DNA of 21,470 bases, taken from Anaerolineales bacterium. GTDB lineage: Bacteria > Chloroflexota > Anaerolineae > 4572-78 > J111. The notes beneath the pieces are model-generated. The model saw only the letters and a program-made list of their open reading frames with translations, had not been told where the DNA came from and did no database searches. Made by a program: the position numbers and the translations under genes. Numbering within the stretch: position 1 is the first letter of the stretch; each line of letters starts with the position of its first letter. The stretch covers positions 1 to 21,470 of the forward strand of contig JACKAT010000075.1 in NCBI GenBank assembly GCA_020634935.1, given 5' to 3'. Shown here piece after piece: positions 15,701-21,470 of the stretch.

Positions 15701-18700
15701 ATGAGCCAGGCCACCTGCCGTTGCTGGAGTTTGCCCTGACCCAGTTGTGGCAGCGTCAAAGCAACGGCCGCTTGACTTGGAACGCCTACGAGATGATTGG
15801 CCGGGTGCCGGGCGCGGTGACTCACTATGCCGAGCAGGTCTATACTGTCCTGACCCCTGACCAGCAGAGCCAGGCCCGTCATATCTTCACCCAACTGGTT
15901 CAGCCGGGGGCCGGCACCGAGGATACCCGCCGAGTGGCCCATGCCGCTGAGTTGGAGGCCGACTGGCCGCTGGTCCAACAGTTGGCCGGCAGCCGGCTGG
16001 TCATCACCAACCGCGATGCCGGCGGGTCCGAGATAGTCGAGGTCGTCCACGAAGCGTTGATCCAGAATTGGGAGCGGCTGGGCCGGTGGATGGAGGGCGA
16101 CCGGACCTTCCGGGCCTGGCAGGAGCGGCTGCGAGCCGCGCTCAACCAGTGGCAGGCGACCGACTGGGATGAAGGCGGCTTGATACGGGGCGCGACTCTG
16201 GCCGAGGCCGAAGCGTGGCTGGCCCAACGGCCGGACGACCTGAGCCAGCGCGAGCAGGATTTCATTTTGCGCAGCGTGACCCTGCGGGAACAGCAGCAGG
16301 CCGCGGCCGAGGTGGAGCGGCAGCGGCAACTGGCCCAGGCCCAGGCTTTGGCCGAGGAGCAGCGCCAGCGGGCTGAGGAGCAGACTGAGGCTGCCGACAA
16401 GTTGCGCCGCCGGGCGCTTGGTTTAGGCACTGCGCTGCTGTTGCTGCTGCTGGCCATCTTGGGTGTGATCATCTTTTATCGATTTTGGACTGGCGCCGAG
16501 GAATTGCGCACCGTGGCCGAGCGTCAGGCCGCCGAAGCGGATATCCGTCGAGCCACGGCCTTGAGTGCTGCCCAGGCCGCCGAACGCCGGCAGAGTACGG
16601 CAGAGTGGTCAGCGCGAGCGGCGCAAACCGCTGAGGCCCAGGCTGTACTGGCCGAGGCCACGGCTGTCTCAGCCCGAGTAAATGCCGACGTTGATCGTCA
16701 GAAGGCTCTAAGCCTGGAACAAACCGCCGGGGCGGCCCGCCAGGTGGCCCAGACTCAGCAGGCCCAGGCCGAACAAAATGAAGGGCAAGCCGTAGCGGCC
16801 CAGCAAACCGCGCTGGCCGAGCGCGCCACGGCAGAGGCGGCCGAGATCGTGGCGCAACAAGCCCAGCAAACGGCCCAGGCCAACCAGGCCACGGCTCAAG
16901 CCCAGCAGGCGGAGGCCGAAGCAGCGGCCGAAGCCGCCCAACAGGCCCAAACTCAGGCCGAAACCGCCCGACAGGTAGCTGAGACTCGACAAGCTGCGGC
17001 TCAAGCCCAGCAGGCTGAAGCCGAAGCGGCAGCGGCATCAGCTCGGCAGGCCCAAGCCCGAGCTGATGCCGCCCGACAGGCAGCTGAACAAGCCAGAAAC
17101 ACAGCCGAAGCGGCTCGTAAGGAGGCGGAGCAACGGACCGGTGAGGCTCGAAAAGAAGCCGAAAGATTAGAGCGGCTGAATACATCCCGGCAGTTAGCTA
17201 CTCAGGCATTGCGTTCACTAGATGATGCTGTGTATGATTTGGCATTATTATTAAGTCTCGAAGCAAATCGTATTGGTCCGACTTTGGAGGCGAACCAAGC
17301 TTTATTGACTGGGTTGCAGCAGTCACCAACGTATTTGCGCAGCCACAGCCGCGAGGTGGAAAACGTGGCCTTCAGTCCCGAAGGGCCGGTGCTAGCTTCT
17401 AGCAGTTGGGATAATACCATCAAGCTGTGGCGAGTAAGCGACGCGGAGCGGCCAGAGTTGCTCAGCACCCTGTTTGGTCATAATGATGTGGTGTATAGCG
17501 TGGTATTTGATCCCGATGGGCAGGTGCTGGCCTCTGGCAGTGGGGATAGTACCATCAAGTTATGGGATGTGAGTGACCCTGAGTGGCCGGAGTTGTTTAG
17601 TACCATTGATACTACCCAGAGCATAACAAGCGTGGCCTTTAGCCCCGATGGGCAGGTGCTGGTATCGAGTGATGGCAGATTGTGGCGGGTAAGTGACCCC
17701 ACCCACCCTGAGGAGCTCAGCACCATTGGTGCCGATGGTGTCACATTAGCTTTTAGTCCCGATGGGCAGGTGCTGGCATCGAGTGATGGCAGATTGTGGC
17801 GGGTAAGTGACCCCACTCAACCTGAGTTACTCAGCACCATTGATACTAGTGAAGGCATTGTAGCCTTTAGCCCCAATGGACAACTGTTGGTGTTGCGAGA
17901 TGCTGAGAGGGAAAACGCCATTAACTTGTGGGATGTGCGCGACCCCCAGCAGCCGAAGAAGCTAAGCACTCTTATTGGACACAGGTTTAGCGTTCTTAGT
18001 GTATCTTTTAGCCCCGATGGGCAGATGTTGGCGTCAGGTGGTACCGTAGAAAAAACCATCAATCTATGGCGGGTGAGTGATCCAGAGAAACCTGAATTAC
18101 TTAGTACTTTAACTAGTCATATTATTGATGTGATTAGCATGGCCTTTAGCTCTGATGGGCAGGTACTGGCGTCGGGGAGTTGGGATGGAATCATCACGGT
18201 ATGGGATGTGAGCGGTCCCAAGCCGCCTGGGGCAATTAGTATCCTGACGGGCCACAGGTTAAGCGCGACAGACGTGGCCTTTAGCCCCAATGGGTTAGTG
18301 TTAGCCTCAAGTAGTGATGATAATACGATAAAGCTATGGCAGGTGAGCGACTCTCAGGAACTCAATACGATTGATACTGGTGATGGATCAACAAGCGTGG
18401 CCTTCAGCCCCAATGGGCAAGTGTTGGCATCAGGGAGTTGGGATAATACTATCAAGTTGTGGGATGTGAGTGACCCCAAGGAGGTGGAGTTGCTCAGTAC
18501 GATTGGTGCCAACAATGAACCAACAAGCGTGGCCTTCAGCCCCGATGGGCAAGTGTTGGCATCGGGCAGTTGGGATAGGATCAAGTTGTGGGATGTGACC
18601 GACCCCAAAGAGGTGGAGTTGCTCAGTACGATTGGTGCCAGCAATGAAACAACAAGCGTGGCCTTCAGCCCCGATGGGCAAGTGTTGGCATCGGGGAGTT

Positions 18701-19956
18701 GGGATAATACTATCAAGTTGTGGGATGTGAGCGACCCCAAGGAGGTAAAATTGCTCAGCACCCTGACGGGCCACAGTGGCCTTGTCCAAAGCATAGCCTT
18801 TAGTCCCGATGGGCAGATGTTGGCGTCGGGGAGTAGTTATCCGGACTACGCCATCAAACTGTGGGGTTTGGGCATCCCTGAACAGCCAGCGTTACTCAGC
18901 ACTCTCACTGGCCACGGACTAGATGTTAGTAGTGTGGCTTTTAGCCCCAATGGGCAGGTTCTGGCCTCAGGGAGTTGGGATGACACTATCAAGTTGTGGG
19001 ATATAAGCGACCCTGAGAAGCCATGGGAATTCAATGGCTTTACTAGCCGTAGTTTTGAGGTGAATAGCGTCGCCTTTAGCCCTAATGGGCAGGTTCTGGC
19101 CTCAAGCGGTGGAGACGGCACGATTAAATTATGGGATGTCAATAAGCTATCCTGGCAGCATCGGGCCTGCCGCAAAGCCGGTCGCAATCTGACACAAGAT
19201 GAAACTGAACAGTATATCCCGGCTCAATTTCGTCTACAATCTGATGAAGCACCTGTTTGTCCTAATTTTCCCTATCCAGCGCCGGAATCAGACCCAACTG
19301 ATATCGAAACGGTCACCGCTCATCATGCTCCCGTCGTTGACGCTTCCCCCAATATCCCCCTCGCGCTTACTCCTCCCATCACCGTTACGCGTCCCGTCTC
19401 CATGATAGTAGGAACAGGAACACCAACAGCTACGGCATCACACCTTATAATGGTCACGGCCACGCCGGTTCAAATCGGCGCCCCCTCACTACCCGTGCAA
19501 CCGGCGCCGGTCGCCTGTGACTCATCAGATTTTTGGGTTAGTAAGCGATCATCATCAAGCGGGACCACCGGTTCAGCAATCCAGGTTCAGCTTCCGGCGG
19601 CGGCCGGTTCGCTGGAAATGTGGTTATTGGTGCAGGGTCACGGCTCGCAACCGCCGGTGGTCGGTAGCACGCCGGCCCAGGCGGTGCTGACCGCGACGCA
19701 CAGTATCAGCCATTCGCTCTGGTCGGCGGTGGTTGGCCCGGATATCGCCGCCAGCGGGGTGGTGACCATGACCACTGAGCAGCCGGAGGATATAATCGCG
19801 CTGTTCTTGATCGACGCGGCGGATAATCGGGTCTATGCCCTGCAGCCGGAGGAATGCCAGGCGAGTACCCAACCGGTGCTGGAATGCGATCCGAGTTCAG
19901 CCGGGTGTGTGGAGCAGTGGATCAGGCAGTATTTGCCGTTGATTTCGAAGCAGTGA
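12706..19956 (+). CDS. Giant kinase-like / nSTAND NTPase / transmembrane / WD40 signalling protein
   Basis: 2416 residues. About 40-365 is an aminoglycoside-phosphotransferase-like kinase fold: lysine in LVLKVG (79), catalytic loop HGDLNLENVLVD (335-346), metal site LIDFANAG (354-361), with a beta-rich insert near 200-300. About 523-735 is a second, degenerate copy. The nSTAND NTPase domain (about 745-1165) has Walker A GASGSGKSS (784-792), Walker B LLLIIDQFEE (871-880), LRADF (937-941) and VHEALIQNWERL. A coiled coil (about 1185-1235) precedes one membrane helix (1238-1260, with RRR before it, so N-terminus inside). A long Ala/Gln coiled coil (about 1265-1490), 14 WD40 repeats (about 1547-2147), a TPTATA linker and a C-terminal beta domain ending QYLPLISKQ follow. 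The NTPase is predicted inside and the WD40 part outside. The strong GGAGG ribosome site fixes ATG 12706. Such proteins act as oligomerising sensors in conflict or signalling; the ligand is unknown. Confidence 0.9.
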   Translation: MISKPVQFEHNPFNPPQLVYGDAVKPLSPEAEALLQRVFSDYEQVDIPQELGGGFTQSRVLVAQPVRRDGGADLPLVLKVGPTWLIEQEQAGYTRYIRDKLAGRIELITVELSDTWGVLGYRLAGDGHFKHESLDRYCRQTESAVLAEMLTGRLFKRLGTLWQNADVRPEAYSATKYDLLLPVQLVVEPQALPCAAPVFELTPEQLTPEHLQAGDAVRLASFVITEVDPEAQEVTLDLPAKTDGPSRSHRLRLQPVDAVERYRVGEPMPLVEGRVVQTRRGRLQAEIDRILDPSTELELTADRLRLADGGILPNPLAHLSALLSDWPAVKLAYQHGDLNLENVLVDPATRDVTLIDFANAGLEHVLHDLLHLEMSVVTSLLAEALVEVGETPELIGPVFYDRLRRATVDDPALYTPPRLLQPALKKVYTILAAIRQIAQAYLTNPNDWDEYYRGLALYLVGALKFKDLDQVPAAPYPKQLALVGAAQAVALWQQPEVRPVPTVDLSPVTAELQMALAGTGFDLSRETLLLPDETSLLNPITQLPDLLESWIGTRWDRVHGRFDLATLVSELESDANALIEAEVGPDERLHHLLRLETGVVVGLLPPALIEADQPPETIRFLIYERLHRAVMGDPAQFALPRAIHPALAQPYALLAAIRRQTARFLTSEAAWAEYYRGLVFYLLGVLRLVDSDDPPSIPPKGGEEKLPLPEGEGWGEGQPHLTFLTAAIATDLWHNATPRPHPPTPYLGLHAFQEADAPFFFGRDAFVDQLVATIPHRPLLAVTGASGSGKSSVVLAGLLPRLRQAGDWLPVTVRPGSAPFEELAQALVPLIERRFSDDLVHTWAETLRQGQQTLADLLNQRLLSTPKLQHLLLIIDQFEELYTLCPDPDTRTRFIDTLLVSGQGPGIRNQGVDADDQHSPTSQPPNLQSSITIILTLRADFIGKALTHRPLADALRGNIELLSAMNRTELAQAIEYPAEKLGISFEAGLVERILDDVGDEPGHLPLLEFALTQLWQRQSNGRLTWNAYEMIGRVPGAVTHYAEQVYTVLTPDQQSQARHIFTQLVQPGAGTEDTRRVAHAAELEADWPLVQQLAGSRLVITNRDAGGSEIVEVVHEALIQNWERLGRWMEGDRTFRAWQERLRAALNQWQATDWDEGGLIRGATLAEAEAWLAQRPDDLSQREQDFILRSVTLREQQQAAAEVERQRQLAQAQALAEEQRQRAEEQTEAADKLRRRALGLGTALLLLLLAILGVIIFYRFWTGAEELRTVAERQAAEADIRRATALSAAQAAERRQSTAEWSARAAQTAEAQAVLAEATAVSARVNADVDRQKALSLEQTAGAARQVAQTQQAQAEQNEGQAVAAQQTALAERATAEAAEIVAQQAQQTAQANQATAQAQQAEAEAAAEAAQQAQTQAETARQVAETRQAAAQAQQAEAEAAAASARQAQARADAARQAAEQARNTAEAARKEAEQRTGEARKEAERLERLNTSRQLATQALRSLDDAVYDLALLLSLEANRIGPTLEANQALLTGLQQSPTYLRSHSREVENVAFSPEGPVLASSSWDNTIKLWRVSDAERPELLSTLFGHNDVVYSVVFDPDGQVLASGSGDSTIKLWDVSDPEWPELFSTIDTTQSITSVAFSPDGQVLVSSDGRLWRVSDPTHPEELSTIGADGVTLAFSPDGQVLASSDGRLWRVSDPTQPELLSTIDTSEGIVAFSPNGQLLVLRDAERENAINLWDVRDPQQPKKLSTLIGHRFSVLSVSFSPDGQMLASGGTVEKTINLWRVSDPEKPELLSTLTSHIIDVISMAFSSDGQVLASGSWDGIITVWDVSGPKPPGAISILTGHRLSATDVAFSPNGLVLASSSDDNTIKLWQVSDSQELNTIDTGDGSTSVAFSPNGQVLASGSWDNTIKLWDVSDPKEVELLSTIGANNEPTSVAFSPDGQVLASGSWDRIKLWDVTDPKEVELLSTIGASNETTSVAFSPDGQVLASGSWDNTIKLWDVSDPKEVKLLSTLTGHSGLVQSIAFSPDGQMLASGSSYPDYAIKLWGLGIPEQPALLSTLTGHGLDVSSVAFSPNGQVLASGSWDDTIKLWDISDPEKPWEFNGFTSRSFEVNSVAFSPNGQVLASSGGDGTIKLWDVNKLSWQHRACRKAGRNLTQDETEQYIPAQFRLQSDEAPVCPNFPYPAPESDPTDIETVTAHHAPVVDASPNIPLALTPPITVTRPVSMIVGTGTPTATASHLIMVTATPVQIGAPSLPVQPAPVACDSSDFWVSKRSSSSGTTGSAIQVQLPAAAGSLEMWLLVQGHGSQPPVVGSTPAQAVLTATHSISHSLWSAVVGPDIAASGVVTMTTEQPEDIIALFLIDAADNRVYALQPEECQASTQPVLECDPSSAGCVEQWIRQYLPLISKQ
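14784..14855 (+). repeat. Palindromic repeat inserted in frame in the giant gene
   Basis: CCCCCCC-AAA-GGGGGGG (14796-14812) and CCCTCTCCC-AGA-GGGAGAGGG (14823-14843) are two perfect hairpins in a row, followed by ATGGGGTGAGGG. This is the signature of a common non-coding bacterial repeat. It encodes a Pro/Gly/Glu-rich stretch (about residues 693-717) that splits the degenerate kinase copy: its last helix (HLTFLTAAIATDLW) resumes after it. The length keeps the frame. Confidence 0.75.
15406..15495 (+). repeat. Low-complexity insertion in the NTPase domain of the giant gene
   Basis: About 30 codons (residues 901-930) separate FIDTLLV from ITIILTLRADF, which lie close together in ordinary nSTAND domains. 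The DNA has spacer-like composition (CCAACCTCCCAACCTCC, CAGGGGCCGGG) unlike its flanks. It resembles intergenic repeat sequence captured in frame and would form an exposed loop. Confidence 0.5.
16894..17103 (+). repeat. 105-base tandem duplication in the coiled coil of the giant gene
   Basis: Two units (16894-16998, 16999-17103) both open with GCTCAAGCCCAGCAGG and encode similar 35-residue segments beginning AQAQQAEAEAAA. Thirty-five residues equal five heptads, so the register of the coiled coil is kept. Synonymous differences show it is not the newest repeat in the gene. Confidence 0.7.
17347..19146 (+). repeat. Fourteen WD40 repeats, with a near-identical trio at 18391-18770
   Basis: Fourteen units of about 38-47 residues have the core VAFSPDGQVLASGSWDNTIK followed by LWDVSDP, fitting two seven-bladed propellers. 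Units 3 and 4 (about 17620-17830) are shortened, lack the D-x-TIK strand and are almost identical to each other. Units 9, 10 and 11 start at 18391, 18523 and 18652 and share long identical DNA stretches, showing recent duplication or gene conversion. Confidence 0.85.
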
Positions 19957-20029
19957 GGTTAGGTAACCGACGATCGTAACCAATGAAACGGTATGTTGCC
20001 GGCCCTAAAACAGTCCGTATTATAGTACG

Positions 20030-20152
20030 CAACAGAGCGTTCTATCCTATGAAACGCTCCGTTGTAAGGGATAAAACGCTCCGTTCTGGGTAATGCAACG
20101 ATGCCGGGGAGCCAATACAATGCTCCGTAGGTAGTCATCCTACGGAGCGTTG
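20030..20152. repeat. Hairpin-rich repeat cluster between convergent genes
   Basis: Core AACGCTCCGTT occurs at 20053-20063 and 20075-20085 (22-base period). It occurs inverted at 20030-20041 and 20141-20151, with a variant at 20119-20129. Two hairpins result: 20030-20064 (11 of 12 pairs) and 20118-20152 (13 of 14 pairs, seven-base loop). No T-run follows. It may serve as a two-way terminator or be a REP-like array; the rest of the 19957-20212 spacer shows nothing. Confidence 0.6.
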
Positions 20153-20212
20153 TTGGACGTAAAACGGAGAGGGATGGGGGCTGAAATGAAAGGGCTGGAG
20201 CCGGAGTGGCGT

Positions 20213-20935
20213 CTACTGCACGTGCAGAGTTTGGTGGTAGCTGCCACTGCGTAGGTCCTCCACGCCAAAGATGGCCCGCAGCTCTAGCATGTAAGCGCCG
20301 GGCGGCAAGTCGTTGGGTACGCGGAAAATAAGCTGGCTCTTGGTGGCCAGGCTGTAATGCTCAACCCGGATGGTCTCGGTGGTTAGTGGTCCGTCGCCTT
20401 TGACCGGTACAATAAACAACCCCTGGCGGGGATCGTTTTGATCAAAGGCCAGGTGGTGGCCTTTGAGTTTGGCGGTATAGGTGGGCGTCAAGACCGTATT
20501 GGGATCGCTGCCGTGCTGGTTAATGTAGTGGCTCAACTGGGGTCTGGGTGTGACCCCTGCTTTCTTGGTGAGCCTTGCTCGGCTTTTGACCGTGCGCTGA
20601 AATTTGCGGGTTGGCTTAACACAGACCCGCAGGTGGTGCCGTTTGGGATCAAATTTATCCTTGTCATCAATAAAGTTACCCCGCAGAGATAACGAGAAAA
20701 TGATCAGCCCGGTATTGATGTTATCCCCCTCCAGCAGTCTCTTTAAAACGGTGTGGTTAAAATCTCTGAACAGACCGACCATATCAGCCGGGGTCAGGCT
20801 GGAATGGCGGAACTCCATCTCGGCGATGATATCTTCCAAATTTAAAGTGCGAGCCGGCTCAATCATCGCGCGGTAGTAGCCCTGCTCTTTGCGGACGGGA
20901 TTGGGGTGCAGTTTATAAGCGATTTTGTGGGTCAT
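20213..20935 (-). CDS. HU/IHF-like DNA-binding protein with a C-terminal DUF4469-type domain
   Basis: A 240-residue protein. Residues about 1-125 match the HU-like fold of the HU-DNA_bdg family: a start like YKLHPNPV, YYRAMIEPARTLNLEDIIAEM, SSLTPADMVGLFRDF, then a basic beta arm region (RKFQRTVKSRARLTKK). Residues about 145-240 form an Ig-like beta domain of the DUF4469 kind (GLFIVPV, SQLIFRVPNDLPPGAYMLELR). Relatives are best known from Bacteroidetes, where their role is unclear; DNA binding or bending is likely. ATG 20935 has GGAGG ten bases upstream, a little far, but no better start is visible. It is convergent with the giant gene across the hairpin cluster. The family call is by motif order, without a search. 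Confidence 0.75.
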   Translation of the reverse strand: MTHKIAYKLHPNPVRKEQGYYRAMIEPARTLNLEDIIAEMEFRHSSLTPADMVGLFRDFNHTVLKRLLEGDNINTGLIIFSLSLRGNFIDDKDKFDPKRHHLRVCVKPTRKFQRTVKSRARLTKKAGVTPRPQLSHYINQHGSDPNTVLTPTYTAKLKGHHLAFDQNDPRQGLFIVPVKGDGPLTTETIRVEHYSLATKSQLIFRVPNDLPPGAYMLELRAIFGVEDLRSGSYHQTLHVQ

Positions 20936-21079
20936 CAGGTGGTGGCCTCCGTTAATTTAGAAATCATTAAGAAACTTAATATTCCTAAGATACACGATTT
21001 TGGCCTGGAATTAAAGGGACGAAAGTCACTAATCTGTTGCCCGAAAGTACTTCATTGCTTATAAACTGCACCTTTGATA

Positions 21080-21466
21080 TTACTCGCCTGCAGTCTCCAC
21101 AATTTGCCGCATCTCATCTGCGGCCTGCTCAAACTGCGTAAGCAGTTGCTTCGCCACATCGCGATGTAACTGACTCTCCCGTATATACGAAAAGATGTTG
21201 GGTTGTGGATTAGGATTACCGAGTGCGTTCAGCATAAGTTGGTTGATGAGGAACTGCTGATTGGCCAGTACCTCCTCGATCATCGGCGTCGGCGTTGGCT
21301 CGAAGTCCAGCTTTGGGCCTGGTTGCGGAACTGGTGGGATGCGCGGGAAATGTCGAGCTAAATACATGCTCTCCAGTAAGTCTCGAAAGAATTTTCGAAA
21401 TTGAGCACAGGCTGACGTGTCTCCATAATTGCAACGTGCCCATAGTTCGCTAAGGATTGTCATCAT
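21080..21466 (-). CDS. Unrecognised protein, 128 residues, start at or beyond the window edge
   Basis: The reading frame ends with TAG-side sequence at 21080 and has two ATG codons at 21466 and 21463, with only four bases left in the window, so the true start and ribosome site cannot be judged. The protein has a C-x8-10-C pair near the N-terminus (CNYGDTSACAQF), a proline-rich stretch (about residues 43-62) and a C-terminal amphipathic helical part (LLTQFEQAADEMRQIVE). No membrane segment, signal peptide or catalytic motif is seen. It is on the same strand as the HU-like gene, 144 bases upstream of it. The C-x-C stretch and helix content suggest a small structural or chaperone-like protein, but no family is recognised. 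Confidence 0.5.
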   Translation of the reverse strand: MMTILSELWARCNYGDTSACAQFRKFFRDLLESMYLARHFPRIPPVPQPGPKLDFEPTPTPMIEEVLANQQFLINQLMLNALGNPNPQPNIFSYIRESQLHRDVAKQLLTQFEQAADEMRQIVETAGE

Positions 21467-21470
21467 TTGC

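Noticed and set aside
15541..16329. 262-codon minus-strand ORF inside the giant gene
   Set aside because: It is a shadow of the GC-rich NTPase coding frame; no ribosome site or domain is visible.
20030..20152. Possible CRISPR array
   Set aside because: The repeated core is only about 11 bases, copies are in both orientations, spacers are irregular and no cas genes are present.

Overview
The window looks like a piece of a Chloroflexota (Anaerolineae-like) genome. The grounds are indirect: two exported or membrane proteins end in an LPLI-K tail, there is a giant kinase/nSTAND/WD40 protein with a TPTATA-type linker, a B-box zinc-finger membrane protein, an HU/DUF4469 protein, and many palindromic dispersed repeats. 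I saw no rRNA, tRNA or CRISPR array.

Left part (1-5160), mostly housekeeping. A truncated MnmD-type tRNA-modification methyltransferase (minus strand, running off the left edge) is divergent from a ThiO-type glycine oxidase; a nested inverted-repeat element lies between them. After a 450-base gap comes glycogen phosphorylase (glgP). It is complete in content, but its reading frame is broken by six one-base losses, all between about 3968 and 4580. A very long hairpin terminator follows.

Middle part (5160-12705), accessory. All genes are on the minus strand: a secreted multidomain subtilisin-like protease; an AAA-type ATPase with a C-terminal OmpR/PhoB-type winged helix, which has its own near-consensus promoter and a terminator; a glycine-rich polytopic membrane protein; a B-box zinc finger fused to four membrane helices; and a 70-residue zinc-ribbon protein.

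Right part (12706-21470). A 2416-residue plus-strand protein is built as kinase-like fold, degenerate kinase copy, nSTAND NTPase, one membrane helix, Ala/Gln-rich coiled coil, 14 WD40 repeats, Thr/Pro linker and C-terminal domain. It is followed by a hairpin-rich spacer, a convergent HU-like/DUF4469 gene and an unrecognised gene at the edge.

The main hidden signal is an unlisted DNA motif. Runs of TGG-containing boxes (mostly TGGAG or TGGGG) recur every 10-12 bases, in the same orientation as the gene they precede. They lie about 90-140 bases upstream of the protease, the B-box protein and the zinc-ribbon protein, and about 450-490 bases upstream of the giant protein. One orphan copy lies between glgP and the protease. 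Helically phased direct repeats are what OmpR/PhoB/SARP-type winged helices bind, and the window encodes an ATPase with such a domain. My inference is a co-regulated surface-sensing system: an NTPase-WD40 receptor, a secreted protease and zinc-finger membrane partners. Its function (conflict, development or stress) cannot be read from the sequence.
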